A stretch of 64,000 nucleotides of DNA, taken from assembly GCF_901933205.1 (NCBI RefSeq), contig NC_044574.1:42007609-42071608 (forward strand). Reading direction: 5' to 3'. The position numbers and the translations under genes were made by a program. The notes beneath the pieces were generated by a model that had not been told where the DNA came from, searched no databases, and saw only the letters and a list, made by a program, of their open reading frames with translations. Below, piece after piece: positions 24,526 to 38,680 of the stretch; position 1 is the stretch's first letter; every line of letters begins with the position of its first letter. The DNA is from Camarhynchus parvulus (lineage: Eukaryota > Chordata > Aves > Passeriformes > Thraupidae).

Positions 24526-27500
24526 CACACTATTTTATAAATTATGTAACACCTACCTAATGTCAGCTGTTCCTATTTCAGTATCTGCTTTAGCTAACAG
24601 GATTCTACAGATTTCAAAGCAGTAAAATACTAGTAACCTCCATGGTTTTCTTGTTCTTTTCACCTTTTGTTAACTTGCTTAGCTTTTTCAGAACACTGTA
24701 AATATGTACTTCTATACCAACAGCAAGAAAAGTTAACGAGGTTATGGCAGCTGTTAAGGCACTCAATACCATGATGTTGACTTAAATAAAAGGAATCCAT
24801 TTTGAGAACTGCAGCACTGTAACAATAATTTCAAACTTTTTTTTTTTGCAGACACTGCAGTACTGCCAGCCTGAGACAGTTGCCCTTACACCTGTCAGGC
24901 AGATGCAGACTCAGAAACTCTATTCACAGCCTCATTAGAACAAGACTGAGTGAAACAGAAGAATACAGAAAGGGATAACAGAGCAGCATGTGAGATGTAA
25001 TACCACAGCCTGTGAAGCCAGGAAAGTCTTCAGAGTCCTGAGCCACACAGAACTCTGTGCATTAGCAGAGGGCACGGGGAATAACAAAAGCAGAAGTCAC
25101 AGCTGATAGCTCTAGGGACATGGCATATTAAGAAGCCACAAAGTTAGAAGAATCTCTGAAGTAATCACGCTTACCAGTACAAGGAGGTGCAGCTGGAAAT
25201 GGTACCTTCTGGACATTCTCAGTCTGTACATCTTTGTAGGTGCAGCAATCTCTTTGAAATCTATACCTATTTCACAGGGAGGAAAATTTCAGTTGCCACT
25301 TTTAAGATTTTTCTCCTTGAAACAGGTATAATGTAGACATAGGATAGAAAAGAACAAGTCAATTTTAGTTAAATCTGAAGTTCAGGTATGAAGCCTGAAA
25401 CAACAGAAGAAACACTGTAACAAAAGCTTACTTTCTGATCGCAGAAAGTGGATAAAATCAATTTTTGAAGCATTGAGGGGAGAAAAGATAACTGCACAGG
25501 ATCAGAATAAAATAAAAACCAAAACTTGGAGGTTTAGTGTGTTTGGGGATTATTTGTTGCTTTTTGGTTTTTTCTGATTGACCAAGCAAAGCTTTTAAAA
25601 CAAAGACATTTTCATTGTGTAAAAGCAGCCTACAAGAAAGATAGAAAGGGACTTTTTACAAGGATATGTAGGGATAGGACAAGGACAGAGGGTTGGTTTA
25701 GACTAAAAACAAGGCACAGAAGCCCTGACTGCTTTAGCTTTCTGGTTAGGCAGTTGTTTATTCAGGAAAGCTATCATGTAACAGCACAAGAATAACAAAA
25801 TCTTTTTGTTGATGTTTTCCCAGCTACCCATTGTAACCACCCTTTAAATGGCTACATTCTTACACAGTGTATCAAATTATGATTGGGGAAAAAAGTATTG
25901 GGAAATATTACTTAGATACTATGTATAATATCACCATCCCCTGATATTAAGTTATGTTTGAGCACAGTTGAGTCTCTGTCACAGCAGTTGCACAGAAATC
26001 TATTTCAACCAGCGCCTCTATCCTACATACAGTATTCCAGAGCACCATTTTCATCCCTGCTACTGCCTCAGTGAATACACAGGCATACATCAGACCAGAC
26101 AAAGTTTCAAATGGTAATATGGTACAAGATTGAAGTTTAAACTAACCCCTGGAATTCTAAGAGCAGACACATGTCACTGTGGTACAGGTTATTCAATATC
26201 TTTTATTGATGCATTTTGTGTCTGACTTACTGTTCTGTACAAAAAGCCCACTTGACTCTTGCTGTGAAACACACTTAGAGATGATTTCCAGACAGCCAGA
26301 TCTTAAAAGTTCTGATCGCTTCTATGCCCAACTTTATTGTGATACTGTTTCAGCTACAGATTTTTAAAGAATGTGCTCACATGTAGCATATTGCTTATCT
26401 ATACTGCGCTGAGATATTTTTAAGCATTCATTCTTTTTCCCACAGACTACTGGGTTTTGACTGATAAAAACAGGATGCAACAAAAAGCCATGCTCCCTTT
26501 TAAATACTTTTACATGAAGTGGTGGTTCTGCTATTAAAATAATGGGTGCTCAGTAAAGATTGAGTATGACTCTCTCTATTTAGGTAAATGCAACCTGGAA
26601 AATGTAGGTCTTTACCACCAGGGCCCACAATCTCTTGGGAGAAAACCTGTCATCTGTTGAAATACACAAATATTCAACTAAAATACTTTCTTTTTTAAAT
26701 AACTGTGAAGAGAATTGTAAAATACGGTTTAAAAATATTTCAATTGCTGCATTTCAACACTTAAACGCCTTTTCCATAACTAATATGCACCTCAAACTTA
26801 CTGTAATTCAAGTTTATAACTTTAGACAATATAGTTATGTATCTAAAGTGGGTTTATATTCTATAATAAAAAATATCATTTGTTTTTAAGACTGCACTGT
26901 GTTAATTACATACATGTATACATTTCTTCTATTACTACATTATTATTACCATCATAATCATCAAGTTCTCTGTAGTTAGTTTACATTTTGGATTGGGAAT
27001 GGAATATCATGGAGCCAGTATAAGCTGGCATGGATCAGGCTGAAGGAGGAATGACAGCATCTCCACCATGCCCTCTCCTCTGTCTCTGGCTTTCCTGGAA
27101 GGGTGCTCTCCTTGCTCACAGCAGGAACACGTCTAAATGTCTCCATAATACCCCAAACACCATGCTATCAGCTGGGGCATCTCAGTTTTTCTTTAGCTAC
27201 AGGTTAATGAGAATTAGCTGAGAGCTGATGAAATATACTGTTCAAGTCCTTTTGTAGAACCCTACTTTTGATCCTTCTGGGTTTATAGTAAATTAACTCC
27301 ACACTAGACCATTAGTTGGATTCTGTGTTTAGAAAAGATGCAAGAGGCTTCAGGACTAGAAATTGGTGATAGAGCTTCTCCACAGGCTTTACACCATTAA
27401 AGAACAAATGGGGAAAAAAATTAGCTCTTTAACACAAGGAAACTTGTGCTTTAAATTCCTGACTATTGCTAAGTACCTCCAGTGCAGAAAAGTAAAACTG

Positions 27501-30500
27501 CTTAGAGTACTTTCAGAGGTGGCAACCTAAATACTATATATAGTTCTTCAAATATCTTTTATTCAGGTTAAAACTATTCAACAAATGAATGTCTTTTGTC
27601 CATAAGTCACTGATTGAAAAGCACCAATTGTTTGTCCTCCTGAAATAATACCACATAAAAGTTGCACTTAAGTCGTGGACAAAGACCTCAAAGAGTGAGG
27701 TGAAGATAAATCACTTACAGACAGCATTTATATTATCAGTACCAGTGAGGTTTTTTGTTTATTGAAAGACTGTTAGAAAATGTATTAATAACTTTTAATT
27801 TGACAGACTGCACTTGCCCAAAATAAACTAAGCCATTTTTAGACCACCACAATTCATCACTGTAACTTATTACATGGGAAGAAATTCTTAATTGCCTCCA
27901 GAGTAATTTATTTTAAATGAAAGCAAAAAGAATTCATAAATTAATCATCATTTTCAATTATTCTTTCCCAAAGCAGTGGGACCACTTATTTTCAAGAATG
28001 TTTTTCCTACTCACAGAACATAAGACTGCTCAGTAAAACTCACTGAGCACCCAATTTCGTGCTGCATTTTGGTTAGTGATACAGCTGCTGCCCTGACATT
28101 TTCAGCCTTCAGAGTGGTTACAAGAATCAAAGGGAAGCAAGGAAGGACTAAACTGAAGTCAAAATCGGAGTCATCTCTGATGACTAATCAGTATTTAAGA
28201 GCTAAACTTTTACTTAAACCAGTTTATCTTCTCTACAATTACCAACCACAGCTCCAATCTGGAGTTTGATATTTCAATGATCCAAGTGCATTTGTAGGGA
28301 TATTTCATTTGGCCGGCAATGGACAAAATTATTTCGATTTTTATCATGTTATAACACTCTCTTCCTAGTCCCCAAAGGTGGTAACTCAATAACTGCAATT
28401 TAAGTCCAGAAAAAAAAAGCAGTCAGAGGCTAAAATCTACTTGAGAGCTTTTCAATAAATTTAAGGAAGGCTAACCAGGCATGCCAGAGGGGTGTGAAAC
28501 TTACCAATGACCTATCAAGTTTTCACAGTGCAGGACTTCCTGCAATTCTAGTCAGGCATTATATCTACACTTTAGGAGAGAACTATGCTTGGGTTAATAG
28601 CAGACAGAGCAGCTACTGGTCTTTGTCTTCTTTCTTATTTTGATTTGCAAAAGGTTGGAAAACAATCTTCACTTTCCAAGAGGACTAAACTAAAGGGGTG
28701 ATCAAAACAATACAGTCTGATGAGATATTCTTCTGCTTAACAAGGAAAAGACAGTGCATGGCATACTTGGCTTTCAAATGAGATGTCATTGACTCAAGTC
28801 TTAACTTTGTGGTCCTTAAAATGGTCAACACCTTTATCAAAAGGAAAATGAGACAGTACCAGCCATTTGTCCCAACATCCAAATAAGAAAATCAATATCT
28901 CCATTTTCGTCTGCATGTCACCTGGTCTCTTGAGAATGGGATGGCTGCACCATCTGCTCAGCAGGAACATGGGTGGCTGTCAAGCCTGCAGCCAGCCATG
29001 GCTTCTGCAGGATATAACTGGGAATCTTGAAGGGGACACATTCTCATTGTGAAGGCACAAGTCACTCTCTCTCCAATATATTTGACTCCAACAAGAATGT
29101 ATTTTCTGATGCTATGAAAGGGTAAAGTCATCCCACCCAATGGGTTTACTTCCTTTCCTGAAATGCACTGAAAATACAGCCAGGCCAGGCCTAGCTGGAA
29201 ATCATCGCTCTCTGGCCATTTCCCTGGTGCTGCTTTCCTGTCCTGCCTCCCTGCCCATCTGTCTACCTGTGCTGCTCCCCACCTGCTGCAGGGCCCAGAG
29301 GATTCCCTGGGCAGAATCACACTCAATGGAACAGAAGAATTAGAAATATTACATTTCTTTTGATAAAATTCAAACAAAGGAGCAAAATTAACCCAAGTCT
29401 ATTCAGATTCAAAACAAAGGATCTCTGAGTAGAGTCCTCCCACAGCTGTAAGACCAATCTTAAGGAAAAGTACACGCCCAGCACTTGCTTCCCTGACAAG
29501 CACATTATCTCTGCAAAGATGAGTTCACAGGGTGCAGCTAGTGCAGAGTGGTTGCACACTCCAAAGAAATATACTCTTTATAAAAAAAAAAGTCCCGTGG
29601 CAATTCAAACTCAGCACTGTTTAAGGCAGCCTGCCCGTGTAATTAGCAAGAGCAGACTGTAATATGACAGGCCTGCTGGGGAAAATGAGTTCCTGAAAGC
29701 TCTGGAAGCTGGGCTTAGGTAAGCACCTCTTGCCACAGCATTTAGTGTCCATTTTAATTGCATACATGTCCTTGGCTCTGAATTACAACATTGTTAAGGC
29801 AAATAACATCTCAGTTATTTAACTGCTAAGGCCAGACAGCCTGTGCTGTAAATGGATGACATCTCAGGTAATGAATATTCTTCCCAAAACTGGACCAGAA
29901 AGGTATATAATAAAAATGTTCTAAGCACTCATTAGTATTCATTTTCTTCTGTAGCCTACAAATGTGAAATCTAATTTTGTAGCTCTTTATACTCTCTTTG
30001 CATTCATTTTGGCTAGAAATTAATGGTGGCACTAACTAAAAATATCCTCTCAACATTGAAATTAAATACCTTGGGTTAAAAAACATAGTCCAAACAGATG
30101 CAGTTCTTCTCAGCTCAAATTATACATTATTTAATTTCACTAAGTTCTCCATCACTTCAAAATACTTAAGCATGACTAACTTAATGAGAAAAACTGTTTT
30201 GAGCACAGAAAATATTAACCTTATTGGATATTCATGGTCAACCAAAAGAAGCAGCATGTCTGATGTTGACCCTAGGCAGCCTGGTAGAGATTTTACAACT
30301 TTTTTAACTATCCCAAAGAGAAATTATGTTAAGCTCAAAAGAAAGATAACCCTCTCAGTCTCAAAAAAATAAAAAATAATAAAAAAAAATGCTGCCTGCA
30401 TGGAAACATACAAGATAACCTGTCAATAAAGAGCAATGCTCTACTCAGCAGCCGGCAACACAACCTGAAAAATTAGCAGAGATAATTGCTTCTCTTAGAG

Positions 30501-32264
30501 CACGTACCAATCTCAGCCACACATCCACATCTGGCCATGAATATTATGTTTACATTCTCCAGAAATGACCACACAAAGACAAAAAAAACCATAGTTTGAC
30601 ACAATGTTTCTCCATCAATATTAAACCCAGTGACACGCTGATAACTCAACACAGACATCTCGGTGGAGCTGACAGGCTCAAAGTCTGAAAAGCTTCCACA
30701 GTTTTAGCATGAGCATCTCCTATACACATATACCATTCTTCAGACAAAATGTTCCCTCAAGAATTACCTCAATCTATTTGAAAACGGTTGCTTAAAAAAA
30801 TATTACTGTAATGTTGTTAATTTTACGTAAAACTTAAATGTAGGTGTTGAAATAGATGTTAAATCCTTTTCATGTACTACTAAATATCTATTACTTTCCC
30901 TCAAGATCTATTGTGTTGTGTACTCATAGCCTTTGGATACTGAGCTGTCACAACAAACACACTGTAGATGTTCTGTATGTAGCTAGTCTGGTTTTTAAAA
31001 CACATCTAAAAAAAAAACCTACGAGAAAAATGATACTTTCAAGGGCTTTTTGTAAAAGCAGAACATATTTCCTGTGTCCTTTTGAAAGAATGTCTCCAAT
31101 CATCCCTAGTATGAAGGGCTTCAACTTGAATGAGCTCTGAATACTCCAAGGAAAAGCTCAGATACAAGAAAGTTTTGCTTTTAGGAGGTAACATGTAACA
31201 CTTGCCATGATGAGGATTTTCAAAAGAAATTGACTCTCCAGTTCTCCTTTGTGCTCAGCTACCCACGAGAAGCTGTGGGGTGCAGAACAGAATGCTAACC
31301 CCATTAAGAATCTGCCTTACATTACATATGAAGTTTTTACTTCTTGGGAAAATTAGAAGAGCAGCTCAGTATCCTCATGAACCAAAATAATCAGACTTTA
31401 AGACCCAAAACCTGGCACTACCCTTTTAAAACCACAATTAACTTTTGCTAACAAAGGGTGAAGTAAGCTGTCATTATGTTTTAAATCAACCCAAACACAG
31501 TAAATATTTGAGTAATTAATGAAAACTTCTTTTTTTTTTTTTTTTGTGCAGCAGTTCCTGACATCATCTAATTTTTTTCAAAACAATGTAATTTAATCAT
31601 CTGGGAAGCTAAGTGCACTGCCATGTATGGCCTTACACAGGAGGCCAACTGTAGTGATTTGTAAGAAAAAAACTAGAAGCTGTGATAGGACTTCTCCCTT
31701 CCCCCTGACAAGATGTAGACACAAGTTCAAAGTCTGTAACAAGACTCAGTTGTGCCCTCCATAACATTAATTTCATATCACTACAATTACACACTCACAC
31801 AAAGCTCCTCCTTGTTTACCCTATCTAAAACTCCCACTAGGACCACAGAATGGTGAAAACAAACTTTGTTTACAGATATAAAAAAGCATCAGCTCACAGG
31901 AAAAGTCAACATTTATTTGAAATTATGTTAAAATAACAGTTTAAGTCCAAAATTTTCATGAAGTATAAACAACTACAAGCCCAGAATTTTCCTGACTTTT
32001 GCTTTACATACACACAATAAATTATCCTATGATCCCCCAACGTCAAGATACATTCAAATCCCAATTTACAAGATGATTACATTAAGCCAAGTAAAAAACA
32101 CCCTTATGAATCCTGAAACATCCTCCTTTCTGCATGACAAAAGCATTTTTACCTTTTCTTTGTCTCCAAACTTTTATCAATGTAAGTATATATGACACAC
32201 TACTACTGCACTTTTTTCTTCCTAAAAAGAAGAATCAGTTCTTGCAATTGAACAAGAGGAACTA
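24526..32264. other. Intergenic DNA, no gene recognised
   Basis: No supported exon over 7.7 kb. A run of 17 or more T lies at about 31532-31549. The stretch around 29590-29880 has the even composition and TAAT-rich texture of some conserved non-coding elements, but conservation cannot be judged from one sequence. Around 28920-29330 the DNA is locally GC-richer without an exon I can identify. Confidence 0.55.
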
Positions 32265-33062
32265 TCCAAAATTTAACAAAAGCAACTGTGGGGTCTGTCC
32301 CACAGCTGTCCAAAATTTAACAAAGGCACCTGTGGGGTCCTGCATTTGAGGTGGAACAACCCCACGCTCCAGGAGAGACTGGGGCAACCTGCTGGAAAAC
32401 AACTCAGCAGAGAAGGATCTGGGGATCCCAGTGGACAACTTGTCCAAGAACATGCAGGGCTCTTGTGGCCAGAAAGGTTGATGATGTCCTTGGGTGCATT
32501 AGGAAGAACATTCCAGCAGGATGCCGGGGCTGATCCTGCTCCTCTGCTCAGCCCTGGCGAGGCAACATCTGGAGTGTTGTGTCCAGTTCTAGGCTTCTTA
32601 GGACAAGAGAGACATGGAGCTCCTGCAGCTGGTTCAGTGGAAGACTACAAAAATGATGAAGGGTCTGGATCACCCCTCTTATGAGAAAAGGGCCTGTTCA
32701 GCCTTGAGAAGAGACAACTGAGAGGGGAATTCATCAATGTCTGTCTGTACCTGAAGGGAGGGTGACAGAAGGACAGAGCCAGGCTCATCTCAGTAATGCC
32801 AAATAATAGGACAAGAGGCAGTGGGCAGAACCTGATGCACCTAGGAGATTCCACCTAAACATGAGCAAAAACTTCACTGTGCAGGTGACGAGCACTGGTA
32901 CAGATTGCCAATAGAGGTAGTGGAGTCTCCTTCCATGGAGGTATTCAAAGTCATCTGGACACAATCCTCAGTAAACATGGTCTAGGGGACCCTGCTTGAG
33001 CAGTGAGGCTGGATGAAATGACTACCAGTGGCTCCTTCCAATCTCATCCATTCTGTGATTAA
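32265..33062 (+). repeat. CR1 LINE fragment, about 0.8 kb, sense
   Basis: This is the longest CR1 copy in the window. Recognisable segments in order are 'aaggatctggggatcccagt', 'ggacaacttgtccaagaaca', 'ctcagccctggcgaggcaac', 'gtcctgtgtccagttct'-like sequence near 32580, 'ggacaagaggcagtgggcag', 'actggtacagattgcc', 'agtctccttccatggaggta' and the tail 'attctgtgatt' near 33050. At its 5' edge a 44-bp unit beginning TCCAAAATTTAAC is duplicated in tandem (starts at 32265 and 32309). The coding part of CR1 is absent or broken, so the copy cannot move on its own. Confidence 0.9.
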
Positions 33063-36000
33063 AATACCAGGATAATGACATGGCACTCTTATACTGGCCA
33101 TTGATGCAGACTGAAGATGAAAGCCATGGCAGGTTGTGTGCTTGCCATGGCAATAAAGAGGTAAACAAAGGCATAGTTCTACACCTCTTTCTCTAAATTT
33201 ATTTGCCTGCATTCTAATCCTCCGATTTTCAACAGGCAGCTGGGTCCTAATACCCTCCCAGCATGTCAGACCTGCAAGACTTCGGAAAAGCTCATCCTCT
33301 TTAGCAGCACGTATGGAAACAGTGGCAACAAGGAGGTGCATTTCACACAAGCAATAGCTGGGAAGGCAGGACTGCCACTCCTCTTGCATGAAAGCCCTTT
33401 AGACCAAAGGGTAAAGAAACAAAACAAGTTAACCTTCCAGCAAAATTTTACACAATAACAAACCTCAACCACTAATGTAAAACAGACTCTCTATTTCTGT
33501 GCACAGGTTAGCCATGGACACAGATCTCATGCCTGCAAAGTTGACATTGGTTTTACATTGCTGACCTTCCCACAAAGAGCATTGGAGTTCTATGGATAAA
33601 AAGCACTACAGGGACAAAGTGTAACTTCAATACTATTACAATCACAGCAGTAAGTCACAACTGATTCACACCAACGTGACTGTAAAATCCGTTCTTTTAA
33701 GTTCCACAGTAAAACAAAAGAGGAAGGTGTTGCATATGAAACAGAAAGAATAATGAAACAGAAAGAATATAAAGTTGAGATGATTCAATAGCATTTTTGA
33801 ATTATAATCGCCTATGGAAAAAGTCAGCAAGCAGATCCTCCAAAAAAGAGAACAAAAATCTATGTAGGAAGGAAATAACTTGATTCCTAAATGGCGCTTT
33901 TTCCCTTTAATTTTGTTTCTCCATTCAGGTGAATTTTGAAAACCCTGTTAATCTCCTGCTGGATTCCTCTACCAACAAAGTCACTGAAGAGGAATTCATG
34001 AAGGATATACAAACAAACTAACTGGAGCATTAACAGAAATCTGCAAACTAGACTCTGTAAAAGAGCATTACTTCTACATATAAGCTCTTTGTCCACATCC
34101 CATGGTTACAAAGTCTGATGGAAGAAATCAGAACAATTAGAGTGAAAAAATGTTTATCTGTACTTATGCCCCTAAGCCAAGCTGCAGCAAATATTGCCTG
34201 AAATTCTTCCTGAAAAGCTGACCACTTAACCCACTTTCTGAAAAGACTGAAAACAAACAAGAAAAAGCCAACAAGAAAATAAGACTTGAATGGCCTCGTT
34301 ATGAGAAATTTTCTAAGCTGAGAATATTTAATGTGAATTTGTAGACACTGGCAAGTGGGACTGGAAATGAAGGCAGACCAAATCAGATTTCTCAGAGAAA
34401 AGCCAATTCTCAGATCCCTAAAACTGACAAGACTACTTACTTCATTCTCACTCAGAACAGGCGCTGCTCCTTTCCATTTTTTTTTTTTTGCTTCACTGTT
34501 TGATTTTGAATATTAGCTCTACTGCCAGCCTTCTTCATTCATAATTCATCCCTTCCTGACAAGATTGAAGAAAAACCTTTATAAAGGACCTAGAGACTTA
34601 CTGATGTTTAGGATATTCAGCTGAGATAAAGTCAGGTTTGAGAAGCAGATCCTGCAGTTATTTCATTATTTGCAAAGGAAGATCATTCTACCAGGAGAGA
34701 CTTCATAGCCAACACAGATGTTTGTCATGATCCACCTAGGGCAGCCCTGGGCACAGTTTGGTTATTCCTGCAAACCCAAGTGCTCCCATGTGTAAATTTC
34801 TTTGCTTCTCACAAATTTTAAAAAGTCCAGCTTGGGGCTCAAAAAAGACAACTTCTGAACATTGGCTACATCAACACCACTCATTTACCCTCACAGGAAT
34901 ACATTTCATCCCAGGATTGCAATTCTCACTTGCCTTGCTTACATTTAACAATTGTTACCAGTGCAACTGTATTAGCAAACAACACCTCTGCAAGGTCTTA
35001 AGATAAGCAAATCCTTGAACACAATTTTTCCCCACAAGCCTTTTTAAGAAGGGCACTTAGCTCCATCTACTGGATTTAGACAATTTCTCTCTGATGCTGA
35101 AGACCACACAACACAAATGGATTTCTTTTCCATCTGTTATAGATCTTATATGCCTAAAACAGGAATCCAAACTGCTGCTAAGTAAATACCTCCCCAAGTG
35201 CTATAAAGGCATCACTCTTACCTGAAGGTCATTAACACATCTTATTAAGACCCTTAGGAGCAGCAACACCCATCCTTGGCACACCTGTCTCCAACTTAGA
35301 AGTAATTTCTTATATTTTGCCCTCTTTGCTATGCTACTTATAAACACAGAGGCCAGGGGTCACTGAAGCTAGGCTGTCCAACCAGATTTAATTAACTATT
35401 TCAAACATCTAAGCAAAAATCGCCAGAGGAAAAAAAAAAAAAGCCTGACTAGAAAATATAAACATGATCTTTCAATCTGAACCTGTAATACCATAAAAAC
35501 CCACCCACTAATAAAATTGCTGAGAAATTTTGGGTGTTTTGCAGCTGATGGGAAGCAAATTTTCTTCATAAAGGAATATCCTTATTTAAAGAAGCCATCT
35601 TACAATGAGTTTACAGGTTTCTAAATATATATTCATTATTGCTTCTTCCCTTGGTATGCATTGTTTCAACTCACCAAATACTTCTAATGAATAGCTAGAA
35701 TGGCATAGAGATATGTAAAATTTCATTAAAATATATTTTAAAAAAGCTATTTACAGTTACAAAATTTTAAATCAGAAAAGAAATGGAGGGGGAAAAAAGC
35801 ATTAAAATATTTTTATCAGCTGTCTGTGATAACTAGTGTAACTAGTGTATGGCCTACCTGTGTCAATGAACCAAAAAGACTTGCATCAATAAAGCCTTTA
35901 AAAAACCTCAATCAAACAAAAAAAACAAAAACAATATACCCAACAAACACCTCTATACTCTATTCTTTTTATAGGCCATATTCTTACATTATTTTTACAA

Positions 36001-37739
36001 GTGTATTCTCTTTTATCTTAATGAAGCATGGTTAAATTTACACTGGAGTAATTTAAAGCAGAGCAGGGACTGCATGCCTGCAGACTGAGCTGTGTACTTT
36101 GATGGGATTTTGTTCATCTGAGCACAGGCACAAAATGTTTTTATGGCACAGTAGGTATTTCAGTGAAAAAAGAAAACCATCTGAAACACTTCGGCTGTCA
36201 GTCGCCTACCTTTGGCTGTTTGTTACACTTTCTTTCCCCTGAGCCAGTCACCAGAGGAGACACTGACTTTTCTTACAATCTCTCCTCCTGAGAAAGATAC
36301 ATTGAAACAGCTATTTAGTTCACAGATAGCAAATCCAGTGGAAACAAACCTTTTCCTCTTCCTATACTATACAGAATTTTTAATGCAAAGCAATCTGAGA
36401 TACATCTGTTTTCCCAAAATAGCGGGGATTTTTTTTGCTTGCTTGTTTGGAGGTTATTTTTTTAATTAAAATTAAAATGAAAGCTGGGTGGTTTGTAACT
36501 ACATTTCAGAAGTCCTTTGCTGCCCTCGTGTGTTTCACGGGCAAAGTAACCACTGAAGTCTACATAGAAACCAAAACAGCTCCTCCAATCAGGATTGCTT
36601 CTGTTTGAAAATAGCATCGTCCATACAAATAATAACCGAAAAATAGCTGAACGTTCATGCCTTTTTTCTACTAAAGCTAGGTTGGCTTGTTTAAAATTTA
36701 ATGACTATATATTAAAAATACGAAAAAATATTCAGCTTAAGATAATCATAATCCTGGAACAACAGATTTCAAGGCCAGCAGGCCAATTTAAAGAGTGTTG
36801 GTCATGTTAGACTGATGGAAAATCTTAAATTTTTAATGAAAAGTATGTTTTAAAATAAAGCATAATTTCAACATCTTTCTGTTGCTTGCACTAACTAGCA
36901 AAGTAACTTCTTTCCTGTTCCATTCTACTGCACCATAGAGAATAAAACCATGTGACTGCTGCCTTAAGGCTGCTGTTCCTCCCACAACCAGCACATCCAA
37001 AGCTATGGTGACCACAGCAAGCTGTCCTTTGACACTCCTGCCAGACCCTACACCCTGCACTTCTCACCAGGGCCTCAGTGCTCAGTCACAGTTTGACGGA
37101 ATTTGCCTCCAAATTTGGCTGCTGAGGTTCAAACCATCCTTAAAAAGGTTTCACCGTTCAGTTCTTATGTCATCCTATTCAGTCCCTATGCTGATCCTAG
37201 ACCTCAATCTGTCAAGACGAATTTGTAATAAATTGTAATAACACCAATTCTGGGTTTACAGTGATGAACCGTGTCAGAATAACCAATAAAATCTGCCCTG
37301 CTAACAAGCTCTTCCATACACTGGCTATAAGCCATAAATAGCCTTCCCTGTAACAAAACCGGTGGCAGTTCAGCTAATTCCATGGGAGGAGGGCAAAGGC
37401 AAAGCTGGATTTTGATCCCCACAGGTTTGTTCCCCAAGCACAGCGCTACCAGGTGTGCTACTGGCACCACAGGACAGGACACCTGCGTTAACAAGAGGGT
37501 ACGTGGGGGGAAAGCAGCAGAGAGAGCTGAAATATACAGCAGGTTTAAAACATACAAATATCCTATTTACAGACACTGCATAAAAATGCCTGGTGATGGA
37601 AATTAACTAAGAGGGCTCTATTGACTCGTAGTGGCCTAATGGAGCTTTTTAAATGCTGAACACTGACCTGCTTACCTAAGTAGCAGCATGACCAGTCTCT
37701 GAGGAAAGTCATGGTTTCTCTCCGTGTGTTCTTTGAGCA
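33063..37739. other. Intergenic DNA upstream of the CTSO CpG island
   Basis: No supported exon. Short A and T runs occur (for example about 34480-34491 and 35430-35443). A 16-17 bp duplication of 'aatgaaacagaaagaat' lies near 33738-33770. GC content rises from about 36.9 kb towards the CpG island. Distal promoter elements of CTSO could be here but none can be named. Confidence 0.55.
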
Positions 37740-38680
37740 CCAGCTCTCTCACTGGGACGCAGGGGCTGCGGGCACCGCTGTGCAGTCCCGGGCAGCTCTG
37801 CTCTGCCCGCCTGTGCCTTCCCTTGCTAAAGCCTGTAACCTGCATTGCTGCTGCTTCCCTCTCCTGCTGGCAGCCCGGCTTGCAGGTACCAGCTGACTCG
37901 GACCTGACTCAGGTACCAACCTCTCGGAGAAGGTTTTTATAACTTGGCAGATACCTGAACGCTCAGCATCTCTTCGCCCCTCCCTGGCAGCCCTGAACGC
38001 ACGCCTGTCCATCTGCCACATAGGAAACACCGCTGGAAACTCGGCTCTGCCCAGGCGCTGCTGAGCGCTCTCGAGCACTGCTCGGGCTGGGCGGCATCCC
38101 CCCAGAGCCGCCAGAAGGATCCGCGGGAGCGCTCCCAGCCCCGTGCGGGGCGGGCGCTCCTCGATGCCCCGCCTGGGCCCGCCTCGCCCGCCGGCTCCGC
38201 GGGAAGAGGCAGCGGGGACAGCGTTCGGCCGCGGCTGGGAAGGAAGCAGGGCTCGGCCCCTTTTCTGCTCGGAACCCGTCGGACCTCAGCTCCGCGGACG
38301 GGGTGCGTGCCCGGGCCCGCCCCGCCATGGCGCGGCGGCCGATGGTGGTGCTGGCGCTGCTGCTGTGCCTGCTGCGGCCGGGCAGTGCCGCCCTCACGGG
38401 CACCCGGCCGCTGGACGGCGGCGGCCGGCAGCGAGAGGGAGCGGCGGCGGCTCTGCGGGTAGGTGTCCCAGCCGGCGCTGCCCTCGCCATCCGCGCTGCG
38501 GGGCTGGGGCGGGCTCTGCGGGGCTGGGGCAGGCCGGAGGCGGGGGCAGGCGGAGCGCCCCTCCCGCAGGCCCGGTGCCGCTCCCGGGGGTCACCGGTGG
38601 TCACCGCCAGCCGCCACAGCGGCGGCCCAGCCACATCGGGCCGCCGGGGAAGGCGGGGAGGCCTCTAGGGCGTTATGCTG
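37740..38680 (+). promoter_or_regulatory. CTSO: CpG island promoter of CTSO
   Basis: GC content and CpG frequency rise sharply from about 37.74 kb and fall again after 38.68 kb, in strong contrast with the AT-rich flanks. The island contains CTSO exon 1. A GC box (GGGGCGGG, 38147-38154) lies 173 bp upstream of the start codon, and further GGGGCGGG-type sites occur in the first intron. No TATA box was seen, which fits a broadly expressed lysosomal enzyme. A 20-bp GC-rich unit starting TGCGGGGCTGGGGC is repeated at 38497 and 38517. Long open frames on both strands here result from scarcity of stop codons in GC-rich DNA. Confidence 0.85.
38327..38458 (+). CDS. CTSO: CTSO exon 1: signal peptide and start of propeptide
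   Basis: Encodes residues 1-44, MARRPMVVLALLLC to GAAAALR, in phase 0. The donor is CTGCGG|GTAGGT. The in-frame GTG at 38303 is not needed, because the ATG at 38327 has an ideal context and leads straight into the signal peptide. Confidence 0.93.

Noticed and set aside
32346..32854. Open frames of 60-112 codons on both strands
   Set aside because: They lie inside the CR1 fragment, in its 3' part, and do not correspond to an intact reverse transcriptase.
38303..38326. In-frame upstream start for CTSO
   Set aside because: The codon is GTG, and the ATG at 38327 has an optimal Kozak context followed at once by the signal peptide.
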